The notes beneath the pieces were generated by a model, which searched no databases, was not told the origin of the DNA, and was given only the letters and a program-made list of their open reading frames with translations. Positions 7,588 through 15,425 of a DNA stretch of 36,320 bases are shown here, piece by piece (the first letter of the stretch is position 1; every line of letters starts with the position of its first letter). The translations under genes and the position numbers were made by a program. Source of the stretch: Negativicutes bacterium (GTDB taxonomy: Bacteria > Bacillota > Negativicutes > JAGPMH01); NCBI GenBank assembly GCA_018052945.1, contig JAGPMH010000017.1:1-36320 (forward strand), read 5' to 3'.

Positions 7588-8397
7588 ATGAAATTTTATT
7601 TAGAAAAAAATGAAAAATGTTGGAATGGCAAATTCTCGCATTTCCCTAAGAATGAGATAATTCATGCTATTTCTAGTAGATTTAATGGCTATAGTATTGG
7701 TGAGTTTAGTGGGTTGAATTTAGCAATGCATAATGGTGATAACAATAAAATTGTAGCGAAAAATAGAATGTTATTTACCCAAAGTTTAGGTCTTGAGGTA
7801 AAAGACATTGTTACGGCGCAACAAACACATAGTAATAATGTGGTAATCGTTACGGCAAAGATGAGCGGACTTGGTGCTGTTGATTATGCTTCGGCTCTTG
7901 CTGATACTGATGCTTTAATAACAAATGTTAAGAATCTACCATTAATGATGTTTTTTGCTGACTGCGTGCCGGTATTATTTTATGATCCTAAGAATAAGGT
8001 TGTTGCAATTAGTCATGCTGGTTGGAAGGGAACAGTTTCTAAAATAGCTCAGAAAACAGCAATGATGATGAGAGAAAATTTTGGTACAAATTTTAATGAA
8101 CTATTAGTTGGAATTGGCCCATCAATTGGTAGCTGTTGTTATCAAGTTGGAGTTGATGTAACAACTAAAGTTAGGGCAAACTTTAGTTTAGCATCAGAGC
8201 TTTTAACCGAAAAAAATGATGCTGTTTTTTTAGATTTATGGCAAGCTAATAAATTGCAACTATTAGAGATTGGTTTAAAGGAATCTAATATTGTAAGCAG
8301 TAGTGTTTGTACCAATTGTAATTCAGAGTTATTTTATTCATATCGTGCCGATAACGGAAAAACAGGACGAATTGCCGCCATAATTTCATTGAAATAG
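7588..8397 (+). CDS. pgeF: Peptidoglycan editing factor PgeF (YlmD/YfiH, laccase-domain family)
   Basis: A 269-residue member of the Cu/Zn polyphenol-oxidase-like family. The metal-binding triad is visible as His81 (QQTHSNN), Cys126 (ADCVP) and His143 (SHAGWKG), along with GPSIGSCCYQVG and the C-terminal YRADNGKTGR. In E. coli the homologue removes wrongly incorporated residues from peptidoglycan stems; purine nucleoside phosphorylase activity is reported for other homologues. It begins at ATG 7588 after AGAGGG; the open frame reaches back into the previous gene but has no binding site there. It heads the ylm-type cluster, though yggS has its own promoter downstream. Confidence 0.92.
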   Translation: MKFYLEKNEKCWNGKFSHFPKNEIIHAISSRFNGYSIGEFSGLNLAMHNGDNNKIVAKNRMLFTQSLGLEVKDIVTAQQTHSNNVVIVTAKMSGLGAVDYASALADTDALITNVKNLPLMMFFADCVPVLFYDPKNKVVAISHAGWKGTVSKIAQKTAMMMRENFGTNFNELLVGIGPSIGSCCYQVGVDVTTKVRANFSLASELLTEKNDAVFLDLWQANKLQLLEIGLKESNIVSSSVCTNCNSELFYSYRADNGKTGRIAAIISLK

Positions 8398-8439
8398 TGA
8401 AAAATATCCTACAATAGTCTCAAAAATAAGGTTTTTTTT

Positions 8440-8448
8440 TGATATAAT
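8440..8448 (+). promoter_or_regulatory. Extended -10 promoter of the yggS-divIVA cluster
   Basis: TGATATAAT is a perfect -10 with the TGn extension, preceded by a run of T and no clear -35. It lies 61 bases before the yggS start. The same TGATATAAT occurs before thrC. Confidence 0.6.
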
Positions 8449-8471
8449 GCTGGAGTGAAAGGAAATTAAGG

Positions 8472-8492
8472 CTTATGAGCGAATAATCATAA
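8472..8492 (+). promoter_or_regulatory. Hairpin overlapping the yggS leader
   Basis: CTTATGA (8472-8478) and TCATAAG (8486-8492) form a perfect 7-bp stem with a 7-base loop. It ends a few bases before the G-rich ribosome binding site of yggS. It lies in the predicted transcript and could affect initiation; no known riboswitch was recognised. Confidence 0.4.
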
Positions 8493-8508
8493 GATGGGGG
8501 CGTTTAAC

Positions 8509-9204
8509 GTGATAGTGGAAAATTTAGCAATTGTTCAAGAAAAAGTTCAACAAGCCTTAAATAATAGGTTAAATGAAAAGTTTGATCAAACGGTAAAGCT
8601 AATAGCAGTAACTAAAAATAATGATATTTATGCTATGAGAGAAGCGATTGATGCTGGGATTAAGGTTGTTGGTGAAAATAGAATACAAGAAGCTTTAGAT
8701 AAAAAAAAGGAACTTAATAGAACAGTGGAGTGGCACCTAATTGGTCATTTACAAACTAATAAGGTAAAGCAAGCTGTGTTAAATTTTGATTTAATTCACT
8801 CGGTAGACAGTGAGCGCCTTGCTGTTGAGATTAATAAAGTTGCAAATAGTCTTAATAAAGTTCAAGAAATCTTAGTGCAGGTTAATGTTGTTAATGAAAT
8901 AAGTAAGTTTGGGCTTAATATAGAACAGGTAAACTCTTTTATTAAGACCATTAGTCAGCATGAAAATTTAAAAGTTGTCGGTTTAATGTTGATTGCACCT
9001 TACTATGAAAATCCGGAAGAAGCCAGACCTATCTTTCGCAAACTATATGAACAATTTATGGAAATAAAAAATCAACAAATTCTAAATGTTGAGATGAAAT
9101 GGCTTTCCATGGGTATGACTAATGATTATCAAGTTGCAATTGAAGAAGGTGCTAATATTATAAGAGTTGGCACCGGAATTTTTGGCCAACGCAAAGATGT
9201 ATAG
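8509..9204 (+). CDS. yggS: YggS/YlmE-family PLP homeostasis protein
   Basis: A 231-residue pyridoxal-phosphate-binding protein of the fold III (alanine racemase-like) group. Lys36 in the KLIAVTKNN motif is the cofactor Schiff-base residue. GENRIQEA, WHLIGHLQTNK, HSVD and the C-terminal LSMGMTNDYQVAIEEGANIIRVGTGIFG are all present. The family has no clear catalytic activity and buffers free PLP, affecting amino acid metabolism. GTG 8509 is chosen because GGGGG lies eight bases upstream; ATG 8494 is possible and would add five residues. It is followed 12 bases later by sepF, as in the ylm cluster of many Firmicutes. Confidence 0.93.
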   Translation: MIVENLAIVQEKVQQALNNRLNEKFDQTVKLIAVTKNNDIYAMREAIDAGIKVVGENRIQEALDKKKELNRTVEWHLIGHLQTNKVKQAVLNFDLIHSVDSERLAVEINKVANSLNKVQEILVQVNVVNEISKFGLNIEQVNSFIKTISQHENLKVVGLMLIAPYYENPEEARPIFRKLYEQFMEIKNQQILNVEMKWLSMGMTNDYQVAIEEGANIIRVGTGIFGQRKDV

Positions 9205-9215
9205 GAGGAAAATAT

Positions 9216-9689
9216 ATGGGTTTTATGGATAAAATATGGGGAGCATTAGGCTTAATTGAGCATGATGTTAAAGAAGATATGCCGAAAACTAGTGATAGTG
9301 CTGATTTGAAAATGAAGAAGAATAATAATATCGTTAGTCTACCTAGTACTCAGCAAAATGCTAATAATCTTGGATCAGCAGTAGCACCAACTAATAATAA
9401 GCCGATAAAAGTAATGGTAGTAGAGCCGTTTACTTTTGATGATGCACAACATATTGCGGATCACTTAAAGAATCGTAAGCCAGTTGTTGTTAATTTAGAA
9501 AGTACAGAACCGGAAGTTGCAAAAAGAATGATTGATTTTATTAGTGGGACTACGTATGCTTTGGGTGGAACTATTCAAAAAGTAGGCAATAATATTTTTT
9601 TATGTGCACCGGTTAATGTTGATGTTGATTATGAACTTCCTCAAGATGAAGATATTGATAAAATAATTGCACCATGGAAGAATAAGTAG
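9216..9689 (+). CDS. sepF: Cell division protein SepF (first copy)
   Basis: A 157-residue protein with an N-terminal amphipathic segment (MGFMDKIWGALGL) that would bind the membrane. A low-complexity Asn-rich linker spans about residues 20-65, and a C-terminal DUF552 domain spans about 67-145 (KVMVVEPFTFDDAQHIADHL, VVNLESTEPEVAKRMIDFISG, GGTIQKVGNNIFLCAP). SepF tethers FtsZ to the membrane and polymerises into rings. The binding site AGGAGG precedes ATG 9216. The position between yggS and the ylmH-divIVA pair is the classical one. A second SepF-like gene lies at 16993. Confidence 0.95.
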   Translation: MGFMDKIWGALGLIEHDVKEDMPKTSDSADLKMKKNNNIVSLPSTQQNANNLGSAVAPTNNKPIKVMVVEPFTFDDAQHIADHLKNRKPVVVNLESTEPEVAKRMIDFISGTTYALGGTIQKVGNNIFLCAPVNVDVDYELPQDEDIDKIIAPWKNK

Positions 9690-9700
9690 GAGGATTTATT

Positions 9701-10510
9701 TTGGAAAATTATAATATTGGTTTTGTTGGAGGCGGAGCTATGGCAGAGGCTCTGCTTAGTGGTATTTTACAAAAAAAATTGGTGAAATGCAGTAGTATTT
9801 TTGTTAGTGAAATAGTAGCTGAGCGTCGACAATATTTAAGCGATAAATATAATATTAATGTTTATGAGACTGCACAAGACCTTGTTGCAAAAGTTAATAT
9901 ATTATTTTTAACGGTGAAACCTCAAGTCGTAGCTAATGTCTTGTCAGAGTTACAACCTATAGTTAAAAAAGATACTTTAATTGTTTCAGTGGTAGCTGGG
10001 TTGAAAATTGACAAAATAGAAGCAGCTTTTAAAGGAAATGCTGTTGTTAGGGTAATGCCCAATACTCCAGTTGCTGTAGGGGAGGGTATGACTGCGTTAG
10101 CCTTAGGAACTAATGCACAAGCTACAGATGGTGAAATTGCACAAAAAATATTTAATGCTGTTGGTAAAACGGTGCTATTAGGAGAAAGTTCAATGGATGC
10201 TGTTACAGGTCTTTCTGGCAGTGGACCGGGTTATGCTTTCGTTATTATTGATGCATTAGCCGATGCTGGAGTTAAAGTTGGTTTAACGAGGAAAGATGCA
10301 ATAACTTTAGCGGCGCAAACATTATTAGGATCGGCTAAAATGGTTTTAGAAACGGGTGAACATCCAGCTAAACTACGTGATATGGTCACATCGCCAGCCG
10401 GTACTACTATTGCGGGCATTCATGTATTAGAGCAAGCCGGTTTAAGAGCCGCTCTAATTGATGCGGTGGAAGTTGCGACACTTCGTTCAAAGAATATGGG
10501 AGAAAAATAA
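9701..10510 (+). CDS. proC: Pyrroline-5-carboxylate reductase
   Basis: A 269-residue enzyme that reduces 1-pyrroline-5-carboxylate to proline with NAD(P)H. The N-terminal Rossmann motif is GFVGGGAMAEALLSG (about 7-21). The signature near the C-terminus (GLSGSGPGYAFVIIDALADAG, TSPAGTTIAGIHVLE) covers the substrate-binding dimer domain. The start is TTG 9701 after TAGGAGGA. It sits between sepF and ylmH, where ylmG (a YggT membrane protein) is often found; no YggT gene occurs here. The stop overlaps the next start by one base (TAATG), indicating translational coupling with ylmH. Confidence 0.95.
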   Translation: MENYNIGFVGGGAMAEALLSGILQKKLVKCSSIFVSEIVAERRQYLSDKYNINVYETAQDLVAKVNILFLTVKPQVVANVLSELQPIVKKDTLIVSVVAGLKIDKIEAAFKGNAVVRVMPNTPVAVGEGMTALALGTNAQATDGEIAQKIFNAVGKTVLLGESSMDAVTGLSGSGPGYAFVIIDALADAGVKVGLTRKDAITLAAQTLLGSAKMVLETGEHPAKLRDMVTSPAGTTIAGIHVLEQAGLRAALIDAVEVATLRSKNMGEK

Positions 10511-11295
10511 TGTCTGTTCGTGAAAAAATTACAAGGTATTATTCAGGCACCGATGGTGCTGAAGTTGCTGCTAAATTAATGGATGCAGCTGAGTTGGTTA
10601 ATAAAAATAGAAAATACAAAGTTAGTGATTTTCTAGATCCGTATGGCCTTAGTGTTGCCGAAACAATAATTGCACATTTTCCTAATCTAAAGTTTACTGC
10701 AGAAGGTGGATATTTTGGTGCAGAAAGACAACGTGGGGCAATTGTTCATGAAGACTTTTTAGGTGAGATTGAATATGGTTTAACTGTGGTAGCTGTGACT
10801 TGGAATGACAAATATCATAATTTGGCGCATCGTGATGTTTTAGGATCAGTCTTGGGCTTGGGAATTAGCCGAGATGTTGTTGGTGATATTTTAATGCGCA
10901 ACGACCATTGCAAAATAATATTAACCAAAGAAATTTTCCCATTTGTATTACAAAATTTAACCCAAATCAGTAATGCTGGTGTAAGTGTAGCAGAAGCTGA
11001 GCTTTCGCAAATTGAACCAAAGGAAGAGCGGTGCAAAGAAATTAAAACAACAATTGCTTCTTTAAGACTGGATGCAGTTGCGGCGGCTGGCTTTGGAGTA
11101 TCACGCAGTAAAATAAGCAATGATATTGAGGCTGATAAAGTTAAAGTTAATTGGCAACCGGCCAAAAGTTCATCGCAAGTTATTAAAGAAAGTGACATTG
11201 TTTCAATGCGTGGTCGTGGACGCATTGAAATTGAAGAGATTAGAGGACAAACTAAAAAGGGTCGAATTAGCATAGTTTTAAAAAGATTTATTTAG
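10510..11295 (+). CDS. ylmH: S4-domain RNA-binding protein YlmH
   Basis: A 261-residue protein with the YlmH N-terminal domain (FLDPYGLSVAETIIAHFPNL, GGYFGAERQR) and a C-terminal S4 RNA-binding domain from about residue 182 (LRLDAVAAAGFGVSRSKISNDIEADKVKVN). In Bacillus subtilis YlmH binds the ribosome and has been linked to ribosome-associated quality control; the gene is genetically linked to division genes. It starts at the ATG overlapping the proC stop and is followed 10 bases later by divIVA. Confidence 0.92.
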   Translation: MSVREKITRYYSGTDGAEVAAKLMDAAELVNKNRKYKVSDFLDPYGLSVAETIIAHFPNLKFTAEGGYFGAERQRGAIVHEDFLGEIEYGLTVVAVTWNDKYHNLAHRDVLGSVLGLGISRDVVGDILMRNDHCKIILTKEIFPFVLQNLTQISNAGVSVAEAELSQIEPKEERCKEIKTTIASLRLDAVAAAGFGVSRSKISNDIEADKVKVNWQPAKSSSQVIKESDIVSMRGRGRIEIEEIRGQTKKGRISIVLKRFI

Positions 11296-11305
11296 GAGGT
11301 AAGTT

Positions 11306-11779
11306 ATGCTTACACCACTTGATATACATAATAAAGAATTTAAAAGAGGGTTTAGAGGTTATAACGAGGAAGAGGTTGATGAATTTTTAGACCGCGTTAT
11401 AAAAGATTACGAGCAATTGTATCGTGAAAATATTGATTTAAAGGAAAATATTGAGCGACTTAATACTAAGGTAGATCATTTTAAACATTTAGAAAATACA
11501 TTGCACAATACGCTAGTAGTTGCGCAAGAAACAGCAGAAGGAGTCAGGGCTGCTGCGAAAAAAGAAGCGGAGTTAATTGTGAAAGAAGCGCAAGCGACAG
11601 CGCAAAAAATGATTTATGATGCCGAAGAAAAAGTGAAAGAAACCGCTACTGATTGTGATAAAATTAAAAAGCAAGAGCAAGCTATTCGTGCACAAATAAA
11701 AAATTTATTATTGACACAATTAGAATTATTAAAAAGCTCAGAAGAACAACCAGCTTATCAAGATAAAATAATTGACTAA
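11306..11779 (+). CDS. divIVA: DivIVA-family polar/septal scaffold protein
   Basis: A 157-residue protein with the DivIVA N-terminal lipid-binding domain (LTPLDIHNKEFKRGFRGYNEEEVDEFLDRV, residues 2-31). Long coiled-coil segments rich in Glu, Lys and Ala follow to about residue 145. DivIVA marks curved membrane at poles and septa and recruits partner proteins. AGGAGGT precedes ATG 11306. The last codons contain the -35 element of the ileS promoter. Confidence 0.95.
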   Translation: MLTPLDIHNKEFKRGFRGYNEEEVDEFLDRVIKDYEQLYRENIDLKENIERLNTKVDHFKHLENTLHNTLVVAQETAEGVRAAAKKEAELIVKEAQATAQKMIYDAEEKVKETATDCDKIKKQEQAIRAQIKNLLLTQLELLKSSEEQPAYQDKIID

Positions 11780-11800
11780 AAGTTAATTAGCAAGTATAAT
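11772..11800 (+). promoter_or_regulatory. Promoter of the T-box/ileS transcript
   Basis: TTGACT (11772-11777) and TATAAT (11795-11800) stand exactly 17 bases apart, a near-perfect sigma-A promoter. The -35 overlaps the end of divIVA. Transcription should begin near 11807. Confidence 0.85.
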
Positions 11801-11806
11801 AACAAA

Positions 11807-12046
11807 AGTGTAATATTGATAGAAAAAGCTATGATGGAGATAGTAGTCAAAATTTTATTTCCCAGCGAATCGGGGATGGTGTGAGCCTGACGGAATATTT
11901 TTGATGAAAATCACTCCGGAGTTGTGGACTGAAATTAGTAGGTCTAACCGTCTAACGAGCGTTAAAGCGTCTTAAAGTGACTTTATAGTTATTAGGGTGG
12001 TACCGCGAGAACAGCCTCTCGTCCCTTTGGGATGGAGAGGTTTTTA
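11807..12046 (+). promoter_or_regulatory. T-box leader of ileS, specifier ATC (Ile)
   Basis: The T-box sequence AGGGTGGTACCGCG is at 11994-12007. Its TGGT (11998-12001) would pair with the ACCA end of uncharged tRNA-Ile. Stem I landmarks are CAGCGAA and GGTGTGAGCCTG (about 11863-11889). The specifier ATC is at 11910-11912, in the usual GAAa-ATC-A setting. The terminator pairs CCTCTC (12015-12020) with GAGAGG (12035-12040) followed by TTTTT; the antiterminator pairs AGGG (11994) with CCCT (12023) and CGAGA with TCTCG. Uncharged tRNA-Ile should stabilise the antiterminator and turn on ileS. Confidence 0.95.
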
Positions 12047-12066
12047 TTATTTTGGAGGTGTTTCAT

Positions 12067-14859
12067 TTGGATTATAGTAAAACGTTAAATTTACCAGAAA
12101 CTGAATTCCCAATGAGAGGTAATTTGCCGGAGCGTGAGCCGAAATTATTGGAATATTGGAATGAACATAATATTTATGCAAAAAGAGGAGAGAAAGCAAA
12201 AGGAAAAGAAAAATTCATTTTGCATGACGGTCCTCCGTATGCCAATGGTCGTATTCATATGGGTACTGCTTTAAATAAAGTGTTAAAAGATATTGTTATT
12301 AAATACAAGTCTTTAGCAGGGTTTGATACACCATATGTTCCGGGTTGGGATACTCATGGTTTACCAATAGAACATGCTGCTATTAAAATTTTAGGATTAA
12401 ATCGTCATGAACTTGATCCATTGCAATTACGTCAAGAGTGTAAAGATTATGCTTTGAAATGTCTTGATATGCAAAGAGAAGATTTTAAAAGATTAGGTGT
12501 TTGTGCTGATTGGGCGAACCCTTATATAACTTTATTGCCAGAATATGAAGCGAAACAAATTGAGGTTTTTGGCAATATGGCTAAGAATGGTCATATCTAT
12601 AAAGGTTTAAAAACAGTATATTGGTGTACTTCTTGTGAAACTGCTTTAGCAGAAGCTGAAGTTGAATATGCTGAGAAAAAATCACATGCAATTTATGTTA
12701 AATTTCCGTTAGTTGATGCAAAGAATAATTTACCGGCCGGTGTTGACCAGGATAAGGTTTTTGCTATAATTTGGACGACAACACCATGGACATTGCCAGC
12801 TAATGTGGCAATTGCTGTGGGTCCGGAATTGGAGTATTCTTGGGTTAAAATTGGTGAGGAAGTTTATTTCTTTGCAACAGGTTTATTAGAGCAAGTTGTT
12901 AAGGATGCTAAAATTGAAAGTTATGAAGTTATTGGCACGGCGATGGGGAGTGACTTAGTTGGAATGGTCTTTAGTCATCCTTTATTAGAGCGCCAATCGC
13001 CAATTGTAAAAGCGGATTATGTAACACTAGAACAAGGTACTGGTTGTGTTCATACTGCCCCGGGGCATGGTCAAGATGACTTTGAAACTGGACTGAAAAA
13101 TAAATTGCCAATTATTTGTCCGGTGGATGGTGCCGGTAAATTTACAGCGGAAGCTGGTAAATATGAAGGTTTAGCGGTTGAAGATGCTAATGTTCCGATT
13201 ATTAAAGATTTAGCAGCTAGTGGCAAATTATTTGCTAAAGGGTCTATTCGTCATCAATATGCCCATTGTTGGCGTTGTAAAAGTCCAATTATCTATCGAG
13301 CAACAGAACAATGGTTTGCTTCAGTAGATGGTTTTAGAAAAGAAGCGCTAGCAGCTATTGAAAATGTTAAATGGATTCCTAGTTGGGGTCGTGACCGAAT
13401 TCATAATATGGTTGTAGACCGACATGATTGGTGTATTTCGCGTCAGCGAGTATGGGGATTACCGATTCCGATTTTCTATTGCAAAAAATGTAATCAACAT
13501 ATTATTAATGATGATACAATAACTGCTGTAAAAGAATTATTTAGAAAAGAAGGTTCCAATTCATGGTGGTCGAAAACTGCTGAAGAAATATTGCCTAAGG
13601 GAACTTCTTGCCCGCATTGTAGTCACGAAGAATTCCGTAAAGAAACAGATATCATGGATGTTTGGTTTGATAGTGGCTCCAGCCATGCCTCGGTATTAGA
13701 GCAACGAGAAGAGTTACAATATCCAGCGGATTTATATTTAGAAGGTAGTGACCAACATCGTGGTTGGTTCCAATCATCACTATTAACTTCAGTTGCGACT
13801 AAAGGTGTCGCACCATATAAAGCTGTTTTAACACATGGTTTTGTGGTTGATGGTGAAGGTAAAAAAATGTCTAAGTCCGTAGGAAATGTTGTTTATCCAC
13901 AAGATGTTATTGATCAATATGGTGCTGATATTTTAAGATTATGGGTTGCTTCAGCTGATTATCAAGCTGATATTAGAATATCCAAAGACATTTTAAAACA
14001 AATGTCAGAAGTTTATCGTAAAATCAGAAATACTTTCCGCTATTTGCTTGGAAACTTAAATGATTTTAATCCAAATAATGATAAAGTTGCTTATGCTGAA
14101 TTAACTGATTTAGATAAGTGGGCATTATTAAGATTAGAACAAGTCAGAGCACATGTAACGAAAGCTTATGAAAATTATGAATTCCATGTGATTTATCATA
14201 CTATTCATAATTTCTGCACTATTGATTTAAGTTCAATTTATCTTGATATTTTAAAAGATAGATTATATGCTTCTTTACCTAATGATAAAAAGCGTAAAGC
14301 TGCACAAACTGCAATGTACGAAATTTTACATACCTTAGTTAAATTGGTAGCGCCGGTATTAACTTTTACGGCAGAAGAAGTTTGGCAAAACATGGCTAAA
14401 GAGGAAGTTGCTACAGATAGTGTGCAATTAGCTGAATGGCCAGTGGCAAAAACTGAATACTTACAACCTGAGGTTGAAGAAAAATGGGCTGGTATTTTAG
14501 AAATTAGAAGTGAGTTAACAAAAGCTTTAGAGATTGCTCGACGTAATAAGGTTATTGGCCATCCGTTAGATGCTTGCGTCGAAATTTATGCTAAAGACGA
14601 TTTGTTGAATAAACTTCAAGGGTTAGTAAATGAATTGCCGGAAATATTAATTGTGTCGCAAGTTAAAGTTATTGAAGGTAATGATGATAATTTTGCTCAA
14701 GCAAGTTATCAAAGTGCCGAAATGTCATTAGCGGTCAACGTAGTGCTAGCAACCGGACAAAAATGTGAGCGTTGCTGGATTTATAGTGATTCTGTTGGTG
14801 CTGAGGCTGAACATAGTACTTTGTGTAAGCGTTGTGCTGATGTTGTTAAGGAAATGTAA
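12067..14859 (+). CDS. ileS: Isoleucyl-tRNA synthetase
   Basis: A 930-residue class I synthetase that charges tRNA-Ile. The ATP-binding HIGH-type motif is GRIHMG (61-66), with HDGPPYAN before it. The editing domain (CP1) includes the TTTPWTLPANVA and GTGCVHTAPGHGQDD segments that hydrolyse Val-tRNA. KMSKS is at about 599-604 (GKKMSKSVGN). The C-terminal zinc site has Cys900, Cys903, Cys920 and Cys923, as in bacterial-type IleS. The start is TTG 12067, eight bases after GGAGG; the frame open from 12052 precedes that site. Expression is governed by the T-box leader. Confidence 0.97.
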   Translation: MDYSKTLNLPETEFPMRGNLPEREPKLLEYWNEHNIYAKRGEKAKGKEKFILHDGPPYANGRIHMGTALNKVLKDIVIKYKSLAGFDTPYVPGWDTHGLPIEHAAIKILGLNRHELDPLQLRQECKDYALKCLDMQREDFKRLGVCADWANPYITLLPEYEAKQIEVFGNMAKNGHIYKGLKTVYWCTSCETALAEAEVEYAEKKSHAIYVKFPLVDAKNNLPAGVDQDKVFAIIWTTTPWTLPANVAIAVGPELEYSWVKIGEEVYFFATGLLEQVVKDAKIESYEVIGTAMGSDLVGMVFSHPLLERQSPIVKADYVTLEQGTGCVHTAPGHGQDDFETGLKNKLPIICPVDGAGKFTAEAGKYEGLAVEDANVPIIKDLAASGKLFAKGSIRHQYAHCWRCKSPIIYRATEQWFASVDGFRKEALAAIENVKWIPSWGRDRIHNMVVDRHDWCISRQRVWGLPIPIFYCKKCNQHIINDDTITAVKELFRKEGSNSWWSKTAEEILPKGTSCPHCSHEEFRKETDIMDVWFDSGSSHASVLEQREELQYPADLYLEGSDQHRGWFQSSLLTSVATKGVAPYKAVLTHGFVVDGEGKKMSKSVGNVVYPQDVIDQYGADILRLWVASADYQADIRISKDILKQMSEVYRKIRNTFRYLLGNLNDFNPNNDKVAYAELTDLDKWALLRLEQVRAHVTKAYENYEFHVIYHTIHNFCTIDLSSIYLDILKDRLYASLPNDKKRKAAQTAMYEILHTLVKLVAPVLTFTAEEVWQNMAKEEVATDSVQLAEWPVAKTEYLQPEVEEKWAGILEIRSELTKALEIARRNKVIGHPLDACVEIYAKDDLLNKLQGLVNELPEILIVSQVKVIEGNDDNFAQASYQSAEMSLAVNVVLATGQKCERCWIYSDSVGAEAEHSTLCKRCADVVKEM

Positions 14860-14887
14860 AAAAACGGGGGATTAACCCCGTTTTTTT
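14858..14887 (+). terminator. Terminator of ileS
   Basis: A run of A and CGGGG pairs with CCCCG and seven T around a GATTAA loop, starting at the ileS stop codon. Confidence 0.9.
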
Positions 14888-14888
14888 A

Positions 14889-14918
14889 TTTACTAGTAAA
14901 TGTTTTTTTTGGTATTAT
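14889..14918 (+). promoter_or_regulatory. Putative promoter of lspA-rluD-pyrR
   Basis: TTTACT (14889-14894) and TATTAT (14913-14918) are 18 bases apart. The -35 forms half of a perfect 12-bp palindrome, TTTACTAGTAAA (14889-14900), which could be an operator. It lies directly after the ileS terminator. Confidence 0.45.
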
Positions 14919-14954
14919 ATTAATATGTAATTTATTAAAGAAATGGAGAGCAAA

Positions 14955-15425
14955 GTGCCGGTCTTAATTTTGATTATAATAAATATTTTCTTAGATCAAG
15001 CTGTTAAATATTATGTTCATGCCAATATGACGGTTGGTCAATCAATTCCGATAATAAAAGATATTTTTCATATAACTTATGTTTTAAATCCAGGGGCGGC
15101 CTTTGGAATTTTAGAACATAAGCGAAGTTTTTTTGTGATAATTGTTTTTCTGATGTTGGCGATAAGTTATTATGCTTATAGAAAAATTAACCATATGGAC
15201 AATTTTTTAAAATTAGGAATGGGCTTATTGATTGGTGGAGCAATCGGCAATTTAATTGATCGTCTAAAAACCGGATATGTGATAGATTTTATTGATTTTA
15301 GAGTATGGCCGGTATTTAATATCGCAGATATTTCAATTGTAGTTGGTGTTGGGATAATTATTTATTTCATGGTCTTTTTTCCGGAAAAACAAATTGATGA
15401 AAACAAGGATGAATGTAATGAGTGA
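14955..15425 (+). CDS. lspA: Lipoprotein signal peptidase
   Basis: A 156-residue membrane protease with four predicted membrane helices that cleaves prolipoprotein signal peptides after lipid modification. The catalytic aspartates are Asp102 (GNLIDRL) and Asp125 (FNIADIS), and the conserved NPGAAFG is present. The start is GTG 14955, six bases after GGAG; ATG 14943 is possible but its own binding site is weak. The C-terminus overlaps the rluD start by eight bases, so the two are translationally coupled. Confidence 0.95.
   Translation: MPVLILIIINIFLDQAVKYYVHANMTVGQSIPIIKDIFHITYVLNPGAAFGILEHKRSFFVIIVFLMLAISYYAYRKINHMDNFLKLGMGLLIGGAIGNLIDRLKTGYVIDFIDFRVWPVFNIADISIVVGVGIIIYFMVFFPEKQIDENKDECNE

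Noticed and set aside
8398-8440. T run at 8431-8440 as a terminator for pgeF
   Set aside because: Only a 3-bp stem can be drawn before it. The run more likely belongs to the promoter region.
10815-11273. 152-codon minus-strand frame within ylmH
   Set aside because: It is a shadow of ylmH with no ribosome binding site, Ser/Leu-rich and unlike any protein family.
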